From contig WION01000002.1 in the NCBI GenBank assembly GCA_015039365.1, positions 1,488,001 through 1,552,000 of the forward strand: a DNA stretch of 64,000 bases. The letters are read 5' to 3'. Source of the DNA: Amanita rubescens (lineage: Eukaryota > Basidiomycota > Agaricomycetes > Agaricales > Amanitaceae). Position numbers and translations under genes: made by a program. The notes beneath the pieces are model-generated. The model made no database searches, was not told where the DNA came from, and saw only the letters and a list, made by a program, of their open reading frames with translations. Positions 10,882-22,405 of this stretch are shown here, piece by piece (the first letter of the stretch is position 1; every line of letters starts with the position of its first letter).

Positions 10882-12291
10882 ATGCCGGCAAAAGTCCTCC
10901 AGCAAAGCACCCACCAAAGAGACATCGAAAATTCCGCCGATGCTGCTCTTCTTGAATTTTTGACCAGTCCAACCCCTCCAAACAAGGCAAACTTCGCCCG
11001 ACGAGACGCTGCGCTAGATCCACTTCTCCTAGCCGTCGCGGCAGCCTCGGGGCCACACGTCACGAGAAACCATTATCACCACGATTTCTTCCCCGCTCCC
11101 CAGCTGGTGCGCTCCGAAGGGAAGAAGGATCCAATTAGACGGCCCAGTGACGATTCTTCCAAGACGGAACGCAAGCATCTTACCTACGTAAGTAGGCAAG
11201 CGCCTCGCAGGCAACGTCTGCAGAATATCGCAAATGACGGCCGAAAAGAAAACGACGATCCGCGCGATGTTGAGCCGCCGAAGATAGATACTGCAAAAAG
11301 GCGTCGGCCGTCCACCAACGCCGATAAAATCCGACAAACGAGCACCGATATCGTCGCCTTCACCAAGTCCCCTAAGGCACCCCTGGAGATCAGGTGTATG
11401 GCCAGAACACGCATTCCTACTCCTCACGGACCCGTCTTCTTACATCTGTACCATAATAATCGTGACGAAAAGGAACATCTCGCTATCGTGGTGGACCCAG
11501 CACAATTATCGGCAACGGCCGATCCTTTACTGGCGTCTCCGATCCGCTCTTGCTCACTCGACGCTGTGTGGAGCGAAAATGAGACGGAAATGGATCGGAT
11601 AATGCGCGGAGCGTATGTCGGTCGCCTTTCCGCCTCCTCCGCCGAGGCTTCCGCGCCTTTGTCAAAAGGAGCTATACTGTCTAACGACGCGATCCCGCCC
11701 CCATTGATCCGTATCCATTCCGAATGTTTTACAGGAGAAACAGTTGGGAGTATGCGGTGCGACTGCGGTGAGCAGCTGGACGAAGCAATTCGCCTGATAT
11801 CTCAACCTATCCAAACTGGTGGAGCGAAGACCATACCCGGTAGGGGAGCGGTCATATACCTGCGTCAGGAGGGTCGTGGGATTGGACTACTATCCAAAAT
11901 CAGAGCCTATAATTTGCAAGATTTAGGACATGACACAGTCGCTGCAAATCTCATGCTTGGATACAAGGCAGATGAACGAAACTACGAGATTGCAGCTGCT
12001 ATTCTTCATGATCTCCAGTTGGGAACAAGGGGTGAAGGGGTGCGAGTTCTCACAAACAATCCTGATAAAGTGGAGGCGCTGAAAAGTGAGGGGATATATG
12101 TTTCTGATCGCGTTGCCATGATTCCTCGGAGTTGGCAGCAGCGACATCAGAAGGAGGTAACGGGACAGGAAAAGGTCATCGGCGCGACAATGGTTGGGGG
12201 AAATGCTGTACATGGTGAGGACCTTGACAAATACCTAAAAACAAAGGTACTGCGCATGGGACATATGTTGCCTCTCTGGCTAGATGAGTGA
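10882..12291 (+). CDS. RIB1: GTP cyclohydrolase II
   Basis: First step of riboflavin synthesis: GTP to 2,5-diamino-6-ribosylamino-pyrimidinone 5'-phosphate, formate and pyrophosphate, in the cytosol. Single exon of 469 codons. The N-terminal ~180 residues are a poorly conserved fungal extension. The catalytic domain contains RIHSECFTGETVGSMRCDCG (near residues 276-295) with the three zinc-binding cysteines, then YLRQEGRGIGLLSKIRAYNL with the catalytic Tyr/Arg segment, DTVAANLMLGYKADERNY, LGTRGEGVRVLTNNPDKVEAL and GIYVSDRVAMIP. All key residues visible to me are intact. The C-terminal LDKYLKTKVLRMGHML is typical. The ATG at 10882 is the first in frame. Length is within the fungal range. Confidence 0.95.
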   Translation: MPAKVLQQSTHQRDIENSADAALLEFLTSPTPPNKANFARRDAALDPLLLAVAAASGPHVTRNHYHHDFFPAPQLVRSEGKKDPIRRPSDDSSKTERKHLTYVSRQAPRRQRLQNIANDGRKENDDPRDVEPPKIDTAKRRRPSTNADKIRQTSTDIVAFTKSPKAPLEIRCMARTRIPTPHGPVFLHLYHNNRDEKEHLAIVVDPAQLSATADPLLASPIRSCSLDAVWSENETEMDRIMRGAYVGRLSASSAEASAPLSKGAILSNDAIPPPLIRIHSECFTGETVGSMRCDCGEQLDEAIRLISQPIQTGGAKTIPGRGAVIYLRQEGRGIGLLSKIRAYNLQDLGHDTVAANLMLGYKADERNYEIAAAILHDLQLGTRGEGVRVLTNNPDKVEALKSEGIYVSDRVAMIPRSWQQRHQKEVTGQEKVIGATMVGGNAVHGEDLDKYLKTKVLRMGHMLPLWLDE

Positions 12292-12548
12292 TTCACTGTA
12301 TTATCAACTTATAATGTATGTTATACCAGTACGGCTGCCTACTAGTTGTCTAATTTACATCCCCTTACTATTTATCGAGTGTATTGACAGTAACCGATGA
12401 CCTAGCCAAGTTAGGACAATGCGCAGCATCTGCCAAACGGAATGTTTATTTCCTGTTGTGTTTAGTCATCTTAATCCTGTACCACGAGCGCAAAGCGCCC
12501 TATAGCTGACCCGTTGTCCTTCTTTCAAGTTATTCTACAACCTTAGAC

Positions 12549-14388
12549 ATGATGGATACAAATTACAGGTCCATTGGCATGTCGCAAGCGTTAGAGGAGA
12601 GCAGAGCTCGCCGCAAACGTTCCCAATTCATTGTACGTGATTATTGTACTTCAACTCTGTCATCTTTTGACGCCGTCCAGGTCATAGGTAGTGTTATAGT
12701 CATCGTCGGCGTCATTGTCGTAGCCGTCGTCGTTGGCGTTACTTTGGCAAGGAAAAATAGCCAGTCGTCATCATCCAAGCATGGCAACAGTGCGGAGGGG
12801 AGCAACTCAAACGATCCCAGCTCGTTCCCCCAAAACTCCAATCTTTTCCGTTCCTTCTATGGCCTGGCTTATACCCCCGCGAACTCCCAATACCCAGCCT
12901 GCGGAAATTCGTTAGGTGGTTATTCTTTGAACCATTCACCATAGATTCTGAGTATGTGCAAAATTGCTAGATGCTGTTATCCAGGATATCCAGGTATGTC
13001 ATTGCCATCGACATTGGGTAATTTACAAAAACCGTTTTCAAAGGTCATGTCGCAATTAACTCCCCGCATCCATCTCTATGGTGCCGACTGCAATCAATCT
13101 TCACTAGTTGTATGTTTCGTCTATATAACAACATGACGATTGGACTTTGATCAAATATCATTTCAGCTTGAAGCTATCCAGCAGACAAAGGTCAACATGT
13201 CGGTTTATCTTGCCAATTACGTGATGCCAAACCAAGATGACATATTCGTACGACAAATGAGTGAAATAAATCAGGCCGTCCAGACATATGGTACAAAAAA
13301 TGTCGCAGGCTGTATAGTCGGAAACGAATTCATGCTTGAGTGAGTAAACATCTTTTCGGCAACAAGTACAGGATGAACGGAGCTATCCAGTTACCTCACT
13401 GCTAATGGAGCAATGGATCCTAACGGACCGGTGGGCCAAGCAGGTGTGACTGACAATAATAACATGAAACTTATCCTCACCAATCCTAGGTGGTGCTTTG
13501 CTCCTAAGTTACATCAACCAGACGAAAGGCAACTTTACATCGCTGGGTGTAAACGTACCAGTCGGCACTTCTGATGCTGGTAGTTACTTTAACAACCAAG
13601 TGCTCGAAAACGTGGACTTTGCCGTACGTTGTTCTGGATGTACAATGCTACGACACCAACTAACTTGGTCAATTATAATTAGATGTCTAATATCCACGGC
13701 TGGTTTGCCAATCAAACCATCAATAATGCGGCTACCTGGGTTACCAACTTCTTCGAGACGACCAACGTGCAACCGGGTGCTTCGCTGACCCCCTCTGTCA
13801 GTTTCGGGAATCCTCTTGTATGGCAGATTTGCTAAAATTTCCATAGCCCAAGTTCATGATTGGTGAAACTGGATGGCCAACTGTGAGTGCTACGCAGCCT
13901 GAACTACGTTTATGCTAAAACCATGCCAGAATTCGTCGGACGTTAGCAATGAGACTAATGGTGCCTCCAATGCATCTGTCGCTGATCTACAGATATTCTT
14001 GGATACTTTTGTTTGTCAATGCAATCAACAAAATATTTCCTACTTTTTCTTCGAGGTACGTATCTAGTTGCCCTGATCGAGTGTTTGACTAAGAGCGCGC
14101 CATGCTACCCTAGTACATGGACGAGCCGTGGCAGGTAAGCTGCTTGTTCTCATGATATTATCGGCACTTAATACATACCTGTTTTCCTCAGGGCAAACAA
14201 TTTGGCGGTGTCGAGGTTCGTCTTGAAAAAATTCTCGATTTTATGATACTGACCAGTTCTGAAGGGTTATTGGGGCCTATTCATGGCCAAGTGAGTTCTT
14301 TATCCTCTATGCAGTTGACTTAATATTTATCCTAATCTCCAGTGGTACTATGAAGAACCTTAACATCCCGAATTGCACTGTATCCTAA
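12549..14388 (+). CDS. GH17 glucan endo-1,3-beta-glucosidase, membrane anchored
   Basis: Cell-wall beta-1,3-glucanase-like enzyme with an N-terminal signal anchor. After the Arg-rich start (ESRARRKRSQ) an intron leads to VIGSVIVIVGVIVVAVVVGV, a single membrane helix, then a Ser-rich stalk. The GH17 barrel starts at FYGLAYTP and continues through IHLYGADCNQSS, VNMSVYLANYV, IVGNEFML (acid/base Glu), VPVGTSDAGSYFN, NIHGWF, FMIGETGWPT (nucleophile Glu), SYFFFEYMDEPWQ and GVEGYWGLFMANGTMKN. About eleven short introns; the last joins MA-AA to TGGTACT and gives the tail NLNIPNCTVS with stop at 14388. Catalytic residues are intact. It probably remodels wall glucan from the plasma-membrane side. Confidence 0.88.
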
Positions 14389-14600
14389 ATGTTTATTTAC
14401 GAAACCATCCTGGATTAACCGGACCTCGCTTTTTTATACCACTTTTATTGTACAGACTTTTATTCATTTTGTTCTGAGGTTTTTCGTACGATGTAAGCTT
14501 TTTACATGAACTGAGAGTTTATAGTATTTATACAAGGAACTTAAAGTTCATTCGCTATGTTTTATTATGTAAGGCGCGGAGAAGACGCTGACCACGAGCC

Positions 14601-16786
14601 ATGTCTACCTTCGACCCACTCGGCTCATCGTCCAGCGCAGGTTTTGGCAATGAAGATGTTCTAAATCCCCCCTGGCCGACCACACCGCACGCTCGCGACT
14701 CTGTACCAGCCATTTTTGGCGCATCCTCAATTCCCCCTACGCCTCAGAAGGGGTCAAGTCCCGGCTTCTACGGAAAGGAACCCAGGATATATGGGCAACC
14801 AGAACCTGGCCTTATATCTCCTCGTGAAAACGTTGGCGCCAGCGGCGCAAGCTACGAGAAGCGAGAGCCTTATCTCAAAGTGCGAATCACAGGATTTGAC
14901 AGGAACCGAAGGGACATTCTAATAAAGCTTGACGCCCAAGTGAGTTGGAAAGCCAACAAGTCGCACTCTCTGACACATAGCGCATTAGACCAACCTTTCC
15001 AATTTTACCAATCATAGTTATCGCAATGTATCTCGCACGTATCATGAATTTCAACAACTTTACGAAGCCATTTTCACAAGCAACCCGCAGACTATTATTC
15101 CTGCTCTTCCATTGGCACAGACGTCCGCACCTACGGATGAGGAGGATGACCGGCTCGTAAAGATTATGTTGCAGAGATGGGTCACGAGGGTCTGCGAGGA
15201 CCCTATCCTCATACATGATGAGGACATCCGTTCCTTCATTGAGAGTGACTTTGGATATCAGCCAATGCCGCGGCCTAAACGGAAAGCATCTGCAGGATTC
15301 AGTCTTATCCGGAAGGGGGTGGCAGACGAGGATTCGGAATTGCAGAAGGCCCGTTTTGAACTCACTAAACTGGATGGACTCTTCTTCGAGTCAGCAAAGG
15401 CGGTGGACAGACTTGCGATTTCTCGAAAATGTCAGTCTAACCCGGAAAATGTTCGTCTCTTGTTGATCATGGCATTTTAGCCCTGGCCAGTGCACACGCT
15501 GAGATGGGTAACAAACTTATCAATGTCGCCACGGGAGAAGCACATCCTCCCTTATCCAACGCTTTCCGAAAGATTGGAAGAGTTTGGCATAGTTTGGCTG
15601 ACCTTGATCATGCTCAGTCAATCAGTGAATGCGTTGTGCTCGGCGATTCGTTTGGCTATCAAGGCATGAACGCCCGATCTGCCAAAGACACGCTGCAAAT
15701 GCGGACAGGTGTTTTGGAGGAATATCAGGCGGCTGTCAAAGTCACGATCTCTAAACGAAGACAACTCGAGCGCTTGAAAGCCAGTTCAAACATACGACCT
15801 GAGCGTGTAGATGAGGCATTGGGAGAAATGGAAGAGGTAAAAGAATTTCATTTGTCTGCTCAGAATGCTTATGCTTGCCTTAGGCAGACAAATATGAACA
15901 GATTCTTGCACGGAGGGCGGAGGGTATTTCCCAGAACCTTCATCGAGCCCTTCGAACTTACAATCATCACGCCAACGATGATATCATGACCGCCCTGATC
16001 GAACATGCTCGTTCGTCGATCATGTATGAGAAACAGCTCTTGCGTGAACTTGAAGCGCTGAGAGTTGATGTGGATTCAGCCGCCAAAAAAGTTTTACCGC
16101 CCGCCAACGGCGTACCAAAACCAAAAATTATACCGCCTCTCGAGGACTTTTCAGATCATCCACTTCCGCCACCCTCGGCGCCTGCCGTCAATGGCCATCG
16201 CTCTCATGTACCACCACACCAAGCTATTCCACATACTGCAGTGCCTTCTAATCAACGATTTCACGTTCCACGACTTCCTGGTCTTCCGCCAGAGCCTGTT
16301 TCTGCGACCTCCACAATATCACATGATTCTTCTGAAGGATCCTTGTCTCCTGCGTCAACCACGACACAGGTCAAACAACCGTTGTCTTTGCCATCTGGTC
16401 CTTCCAATGGCATTACGAACGTGACATCACCCCCTCTTAAGGGACGACTTATCGACGGAACAAAATCAATGATCGTCCAGTCAACTTCATCGCATAGTCA
16501 AGGTGCTCCCGTAGCGTCATCTACGTCGGATTTGCCCAATGCGACGGCTCCTACACAAGATCCTCTGCAAAACCGTCCGTCGCAGTCAGCTCAAGCGCCA
16601 TCTTCGGTTGATCCATTAGGCGCATTGAACAACCCAACACCACAATCCAAGTTGCGGCCACCGATTAGCACTGATCCTCTTGCAAATGTAAAACCAAACC
16701 AGATGAGCAGTTCAATGCGTTTGCCACCGCACAGGCCGAGGTTGGACCCACGAGAGGCAGCCAGCAAGTTAGCTAACATGTTTTGA
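14601..16786 (+). CDS. VPS17: Retromer-associated sorting nexin Vps17
   Basis: PX-BAR protein that dimerises with Vps5 to form the membrane-bending part of retromer on endosomes. N-terminal disordered part (MSTFDPLGSSSSAGFG), then a PX domain from YLKVRITGFDRNRRDILIKLDA over SRTYHEFQQLYEAI, IIPALPL and LVKIMLQRWVTRVCEDPIL to IRSFIESDFGYQP. A linker leads to a BAR region (ELQKARFELTKLDGLFFESA, AEMGNKLINVATGEAHPPLS, FRKIGRVWHSLADLDHAQS, LEEYQAAVKVTISKRRQLERL). An intron, roughly 15838-15903, joins EMEE to ILARRAEGISQNLHRAL. The BAR ends near YEKQLLRELEAL and a long Pro/Ser-rich tail follows to the stop. Intact. Confidence 0.9.
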
Positions 16787-16993
16787 TTTTCTGCTGGATG
16801 AAGTTTACGCTGCGATACCGTATGTATAGCTATGTTGTTATTATACCACGGAAAACGTATGGACGTTAAGTTCAGCCGATGATAAGATACGAATACGTAT
16901 GTGGACCCAAATCCGCTATATAATTTACTACATTGTTTCCATTACGGCTGTCGGCGTTGTATGTCATGTGACCGGGTGACCCGGGAAACTATC

Positions 16994-18412
16994 ATGTCCA
17001 ACGACCAGAAAGTCAAGGAACAGGACCTCAGCCAGACTCACGAACCAAGTTCCCCTGCGTCCTGAACCTCCGAGCCCGGGTGGTCGCGAAAACAGCAATT
17101 TACAGGCCACCGACCAAGGCGAACTTGACAGATCAGAACTGTTAGGGCGTGCTCGATCATTTCTTGCGTCTCCGCAAGTTGCGCATCAAGACGCATCGAT
17201 TAAACGGAAGTTTCTTGCAGAGAAAGGGTTACGTGATGTTGAAATTGATGCTGTCCTGCGAGAGGTAGTAAGTCATTCACTTTCGCATTGTGATACCAAC
17301 TTATCCGGTCTGTAGCCATCATCTACTCCGACAATTCCACCGCGCACTTACCCACCGTCTGCCCCATCCAATCTACCCACTCTTCTCCTTGGATTTGCTC
17401 GAATATTTTCATGGATAGCTGGCGGGTCTGCTGTACTTGTGTTTATCTATTGGGTATGTTCTGTCATAGATGTTTGGGTACGGTATTACTCACTCAATTC
17501 TCAGCGCTTCCTTCTTCCTCGCGTCACGCAAACACTCATTGCTCGACAGTCGTTAAGATCTCATTATAGCACGCTTCTGCAGAAATTCACGTTGTCACTA
17601 TCCGCTCTTAAAGAATCCCAATCAGAATCATATTCCGTTCTACCTCACTCAGAGCCATACACAGAGCCGACTGCGTACTCCAACTGTCGAAGCATAAGCG
17701 AAGTCTTGAAGCTTCTTGACCAGAATGAACCAGAATATACGACAATCCCTCCAGTTACTCTTCTTCGTATTTCCATCACAAATGAACAAAACCTCACACC
17801 GCCTACCACAGAGGATGTATTTCGGTATATGGAAGATAAAATCCCATGGTTGGTATCCGAAGATGGACGGGTGTTTGAAGTACGAAAATCTTTTCCAGAA
17901 ATTTGTCGTCGAGCTAATCTCATATTAAAGCAAGCTCTATGGGAAACCTTGAATACCTGTCCTCTCTTTAGTCGTAAAGAGGACGAAACAGGGAAGAACG
18001 AAATGATTCGTTGGACATACAACCCCCAAAATCCGCCAGAACCTACCCAATTGCAAAAATCTCTTGACGACCTCTCAGCTTCGCTGCCAAAAACAAGAAC
18101 GCAAGGCTCCAAGTACCAGCACGCCATGCAGGCGCTTTCTGACTTGACAGGATATATTAGTTCACAGGTTTATTTGCCTTACAGGGGCCTTTCAGGTGTT
18201 GGTGGATTTTCGGGTAGTAGCAGCAGCTTGCTGAGTCCTGCAGAAGAAGAGTTGCGCCGGGAGATCCGAGCGCTTAAAGGGCTAGTTCTGAATCGGTGAG
18301 TTTAGAGCGGCTATGCGTTCCTCAGGCTGGCTAACGGAATCACCACAGCCGATCCTTCATGGCGACGATTCCTCGTCCCAATCCATCACCACAACAACCT
18401 ATAACTACATAA
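16994..18412 (+). CDS. PEX14: Peroxisomal import docking protein Pex14
   Basis: Docking factor for the Pex5/Pex7 cargo receptors at the peroxisomal membrane. The conserved N-domain is visible: LLGRARSFLASPQVAH, IKRKFLAEKGLRDVEIDAVL. A Pro-rich linker (TIPPRTYPPSAPSN) precedes a membrane segment (LLLGFARIFSWIAGGSAVLVF) and a coiled region (LRSHYSTLLQKFTLSLSAL). The C-terminus EEELRREIRALKGLVLNR is interrupted by a GTGAGT intron at about 18299 and continues RRSFMATIPRPN to the TAA at 18412. The first exon is uncertain: ATG 16994 (MSNDQK) joins in frame to ATDQGELDRSE only with a weak GTCAAG donor. The rest of the model is firm. Confidence 0.85.
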
Positions 18413-18489
18413 TAGAAAGTGTTAGTGTGTATGTTGTCTCTTGCTGAGTAGCAATTCGATATCATTTCCGGGATTAACCTATATTACAA

Positions 18490-18570
18490 GTCCGTATCGA
18501 TTAGGGGTTAAATCACCTCGTTGTGGAAAACACCCCCGAGGAGCCACTGGTTCGATTCCAGTTACGGACA
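18490..18570 (+). tRNA. tRNA-His(GTG) with a 9-nt intron
   Basis: The acceptor stem GTCCGTA pairs with TACGGAC, and A73 follows. The D arm is GAT...ATC. The T arm is ACTGG-TTCGATT-CCAGT. The anticodon stem CCTCG pairs with CGAGG; the loop TTGTGG...C carries anticodon GTG at 18523-18525. The intron AAAACACCC (18527-18535) sits one base 3' of the anticodon, the standard eukaryotic position. A T-rich Pol III terminator follows directly. The discriminator A and lack of an encoded G-1 agree with eukaryotic tRNA-His, where G-1 is added after transcription. Confidence 0.95.
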
Positions 18571-18582
18571 TTTCTTTTTTTC
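18571..18582 (+). terminator. Pol III T-run terminator of tRNA-His
   Basis: TTTCTTTTTTTC starts directly after the discriminator base of the tRNA and contains seven consecutive T residues, the standard RNA polymerase III stop signal. Confidence 0.8.
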
Positions 18583-18615
18583 TTAAATCGTTTTTGCAAA
18601 TGCCATCTGGCATCA

Positions 18616-20129
18616 TTAATGGATCATTGCTGATAGCAACACAAATTGATGCATGATAGATGATATAAAAAGAATTGTACGTACAGCATTAATTTGAATA
18701 TCATAGGCTCTCTGTATAATCTTTGCAACGTCAAACTCAAGCTCGTGATATCCATCATTCGTCGTTGCGGCAAACATGCCCATATGAGCCCATATCTCAT
18801 TCGTGACAAGCGAGTTTTCCACTGGCACAAAATGAGGTGCAGTTGGCCATGGTAACAGTATAAAAGTTCGAGAACTTGGATGTTTTGGTGGAGCCGGCGG
18901 TAGCCGTACATAAAAACTGTCCATGTGTGAATAGGTACGGACCATTATTCTCCTTGCTTACGTTCTGAAGAGTATGCCATGAGACTTTTCGAGGTTGATT
19001 AAATCTTTGACGCGTTGCATCATAACTTTCTTGTCCCAAAGGTGGCTCACGAATTTCACATGATCCGTAGCCCACTTGTAACCTTGACCTAACCCCTCCC
19101 GTAAATACCAGGCGCTTGTGATAACGGCGCCGGCAAGGACTGCGCCCGCAATAATACCAGGTGCTGAGACTGTGCCCACAACAATACTAGGTGCTGAAAG
19201 TGCCCACTGGCCTGTCTCGGTGGTGAGGTGAGGTGCTACCTTTTCAACTTGCACTCGAACCTGTGAAGACATTATGGGCAGAAACGATTGCGCACGCCAA
19301 ACCCTTCTCAGCCACTTCCATTTTATAATTTACCCCCAAGTACTGTGGAGATAGCATGTGGACCGGCTTGAAGAGCAGGTGCATTATAACTTACGGGTGT
19401 ATCGAAGGAGACGCAGGCAACTATTCTAGGCCAAATCCAAGCTTTTTTTTCTTCACGGAAGGGACGAGCAAGTTTCAAAATGCTATCTGCTGCCAACAAG
19501 CCTCCCATGCTGCCAGTGGAGAGTGTCAAGTACGAATATTCAAGCATGGCGGTACGAATTAGTACCTATGACCACACAATACAATCTTGGCGCTTCCAGC
19601 TATGCCTTTCTCTTTCTCTACTGTCAAGAGGATCAACCATTTTACAAAATGTGCAACTGCTTCCGTCTGGGGGATGAGTTGGGTGCGTTCAAGGCTTCAA
19701 GGACAATGGTGCTCACCAGTTCACCCTTTGTCTACAACAGGGCTCAGTACACGAGATAGGGACGCGAAGCGGACGCACCTCCCAAGTAGGAAAGACAATA
19801 CATTCTACAGCTGTACGTGGCAATGATTTCGACAGGATGTCCTGGATCCTCTGCGGGAACGTTTTGAAGGACCTGTCATCACCCTTGAAACCGTGAATGA
19901 AAATAACGAGAAGCGAGCTGGACTTGGTTTGAACCGTGGTCAGTTGCACTTGCTCATTTCCAGGCGAAGATGCATCTTTCCATGGGTCAAATGCGGTTTG
20001 GTCCGTCGTCATTTCCAGAGCATTTCCAGGAGATGCCGCCGCATCTTTCCATGGGTCAGATTCAAACAAGATGTGAGTCTCTTGCTGTGCGTTTTCAGGT
20101 GACAGTGCATCATTCCATGGGTCAAACAT
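18616..20129 (-). CDS. DUF676-like alpha/beta-hydrolase, tandem copy A (probably frame-damaged)
   Basis: One of three tandem paralogues of a fungal serine hydrolase family. The N-terminus carries three DPW modules (FDPWNDALSPENA, SDPWKDAAASPGNA, FDPWKDASSPGN). Next comes the hydrolase core: LLVIFIHGFKGDDRSFKTFP (oxyanion HGFKG), a GTGCGT intron after PTWE, TKGEL, then KIVLCGHSMGGLLAAD across an intron with the GxSxG nucleophile Ser, and CVSFDTPV. A Gly/Ala-rich hydrophobic stretch (GIIAGAVLAGAVITSAW) and KVMMQRVKDLINLEKSHGI follow. A C-terminal block contains LPPAPP, TFILLPWP and HMGMFAATTNDGYHEL. Compared with copies B and C it lacks two bases near 19605-19612, which breaks the frame between LLTVE and GIAGSAKIV. 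Substrate unknown. Confidence 0.7.
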
Positions 20130-20448
20130 TCCACAGTGGTACTATACGATGATGACGATGATGACAGGGCGTGCTGGGTGCAAGATAGAAACGTGTTGAA
20201 GGTGTGGTCATCGCGTGAATGAAGATACCGAAAAGCAAGCTTCACATTGTTAGCTGATAAGGTTCGATAATACCCTGGGCACTGATCTTACCATCGACAC
20301 ATTCATCGTGCTAATGCTATCATACAAAATTATTCGGTCATGCAAAGCCTGATTTCTTTTTCTTAAATTGTTTTTTGCAAATGCCATCCGACATCATTAC
20401 TGATAGTAACACAAATTGATGAAATGTTAAATAGCTCAAAGAATTGCA

Positions 20449-21828
20449 TCAAAATAGGGCATCCTCTATTATCTTCGCAACGTCAACCTCAAGTTCGTGA
20501 TATCCATCATTCGTCGTAGCGGCAAACATGCCCATATGGGCCCATATTTCATTCGTGGCAAGCGAGTTTTCCACTGGCACAAAATGGGGTGCAGCGGGTG
20601 CATCTGACCATGGTAACAGTATAAAAGTTCGAGAATTTCGATGTTCTGGTGGAGCCGGCGGTAGCAGTACATACAAACTGTCCATGCGTAAATGCGTCAG
20701 GTCTACGGGCTATTATTCTCCTTGCTTACGTTCTGAAGAGTATGCCATGAGACTTTTCGAGGTCAACTAGATCGTTGACTCGTTGCTCCAGAGCTTCCTC
20801 GTCCCCAACGTTGTCTAAGAATTTAATATGATCCATGGCCAAGTTATAGAATTGGACAAAGTCATCGCGTTTATACCAGGTGGCACCTGCAAGGATCGCA
20901 CCGCCGACGGCATAGACTGTTGGTGGAACCCAGCGGTTCCAGCTTATCCTGGGAATGTCAAATAAAGGGGATACCTGTCCGGTGGCTTTCCATGCGCCCA
21001 GACCTGCCAAGGCACCGAAGACGGCGGATCCTATGGTTTGCATGGCGTCAACCTCCTCTGTGACACTATTTTTGAAAACGGGCGGCAGTAGCCCAAGGTA
21101 CTGTGGAGATGACGTTCGGGCGAACGTGGAGAGGGATGGCAGTATAACAGCTTACGGGTGTGTCAAAGGAGATGCAGGCCACCACTCTAGGCCAGATTGA
21201 GGCAGCCTTTCCCTTGCGGTGGGGACGAACGAGTTCCAGAATGGTATCTGCTGCTAACAAGCCTCCCATGCTATAGAGTGTCAGGTTAGTACAAGTGTTC
21301 GGGTAACAGTACGACGTACCTGTGACCACATAACACGATCTTGACGCTTCCAGTTACGCCTTGCTCTTTCTCTTCGGTTAAGAGGGTCAACCATTTCACA
21401 AAACGCGCAACAGCTTCCGTCTGAGAGATGAGTTGGATGCATTCGGGGCTTCGAGGACAGTGGTGCTCACTAGTTCACCCTTTGTCTGCAACAGGGCTCA
21501 GTAGTATACGAGGATAGGGACTTGAAGCGAAGACCAGAATACGCACCTCCCAAGTAGGAGAGACAACAGATTCTACAGTGGTATCTGGCAATGATTTCGA
21601 CAAGATGTCCTGGATCCTCTGCGGGAAGGTTTTGAAGGACTTGTTATCACCCTTTAAACCGTGGATGAAAATAACGAGAAGCAAGTTTGACTTGGTTTGA
21701 ACCGTGGTTGGCTGCACTTGCGCATTTCCAGGCGAAGGTGCATCCTTCCATGGGTCAAATGCCAGGTCGGGTATTCTGGATTCGATTTGGTCCGTTGGTG
21801 ACGATGCATCCTTCCATGGGTCAAACAT
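20449..21828 (-). CDS. DUF676-like alpha/beta-hydrolase, tandem copy B
   Basis: Same architecture as its neighbours with two DPW modules (MFDPWKDASSP and FDPWKDAPSPGNA). The hydrolase core reads LLLVIFIHGLKGDNKSFKTFP, then after a GTGCGT intron TKGEL, and after a second intron TEAVARFVKWLTLLTEEKEQG, KIVLCGHS-MGGLLAAD and CISFDTPV. The membrane-like stretch is weaker than in copy A (VYAVGGAILAGATWY), followed by LEQRVNDLVDLEKSHGILF. The C-terminus holds LPPAPPEH, TFILLPW and HMGMFAATTNDGYHELEVDV. Frame appears intact; this copy is the best template for the family. Likely a lipase/esterase-type fold; the DTP motif and HGxKG box match the DUF676 superfamily. Substrate not known. Confidence 0.75.
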
Positions 21829-22405
21829 TCGTACGATGGTATATGACGGCTATGATGACAGGGCGTGCTGGGTGCACGATAGGAACGCGTTGAAGGTCTA
21901 GTTATCGCCCTTAAAAACGTGGATGAAGATAACGAAAAGCTGCGCATTGTGGCTGATAAGGTCTTGAAATACTCGGAATTCTCGTAATACATGTGTTCCA
22001 TGGAAGCTTGGCGAAATTCACAGTTTATTGAAGAAAAGCTCGGTGGGATACCGCGGTCAGGAAACAAACAAGTTCATACTGCTTCAGGGTATATCAAAGT
22101 ACGGTTTCATCTTTTTGCTGTCTCGTCGAGTAGGGCCATTGCGGTGAATGGGGAACCCAATAGTAGGTCATATAAGTCTGTCTTCCTTTTCTCATAGCAG
22201 TCCCAGGAACTCGTACGAAGCCGCTAATCAGATTAGTTTATGAAAGCCTGGCAGCTTCAGCAATTGTTTGTCAGTTCTCAGGCGAGCACCTTTACTACTC
22301 ACTGTTGATGTCAGCGTGCAACGTTCAATAAGACACAAGTGCAATTAAAAATATTTCCTAGTAACCATTTGATAATAAAAGTACAGAATACACATCGTGA
22401 TAGCT

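Noticed and set aside
15838..15990. Frameshift in VPS17 before the BAR C-terminus
   Set aside because: An ordinary GT-AG intron restores the frame (EMEE to ILARRAEG).
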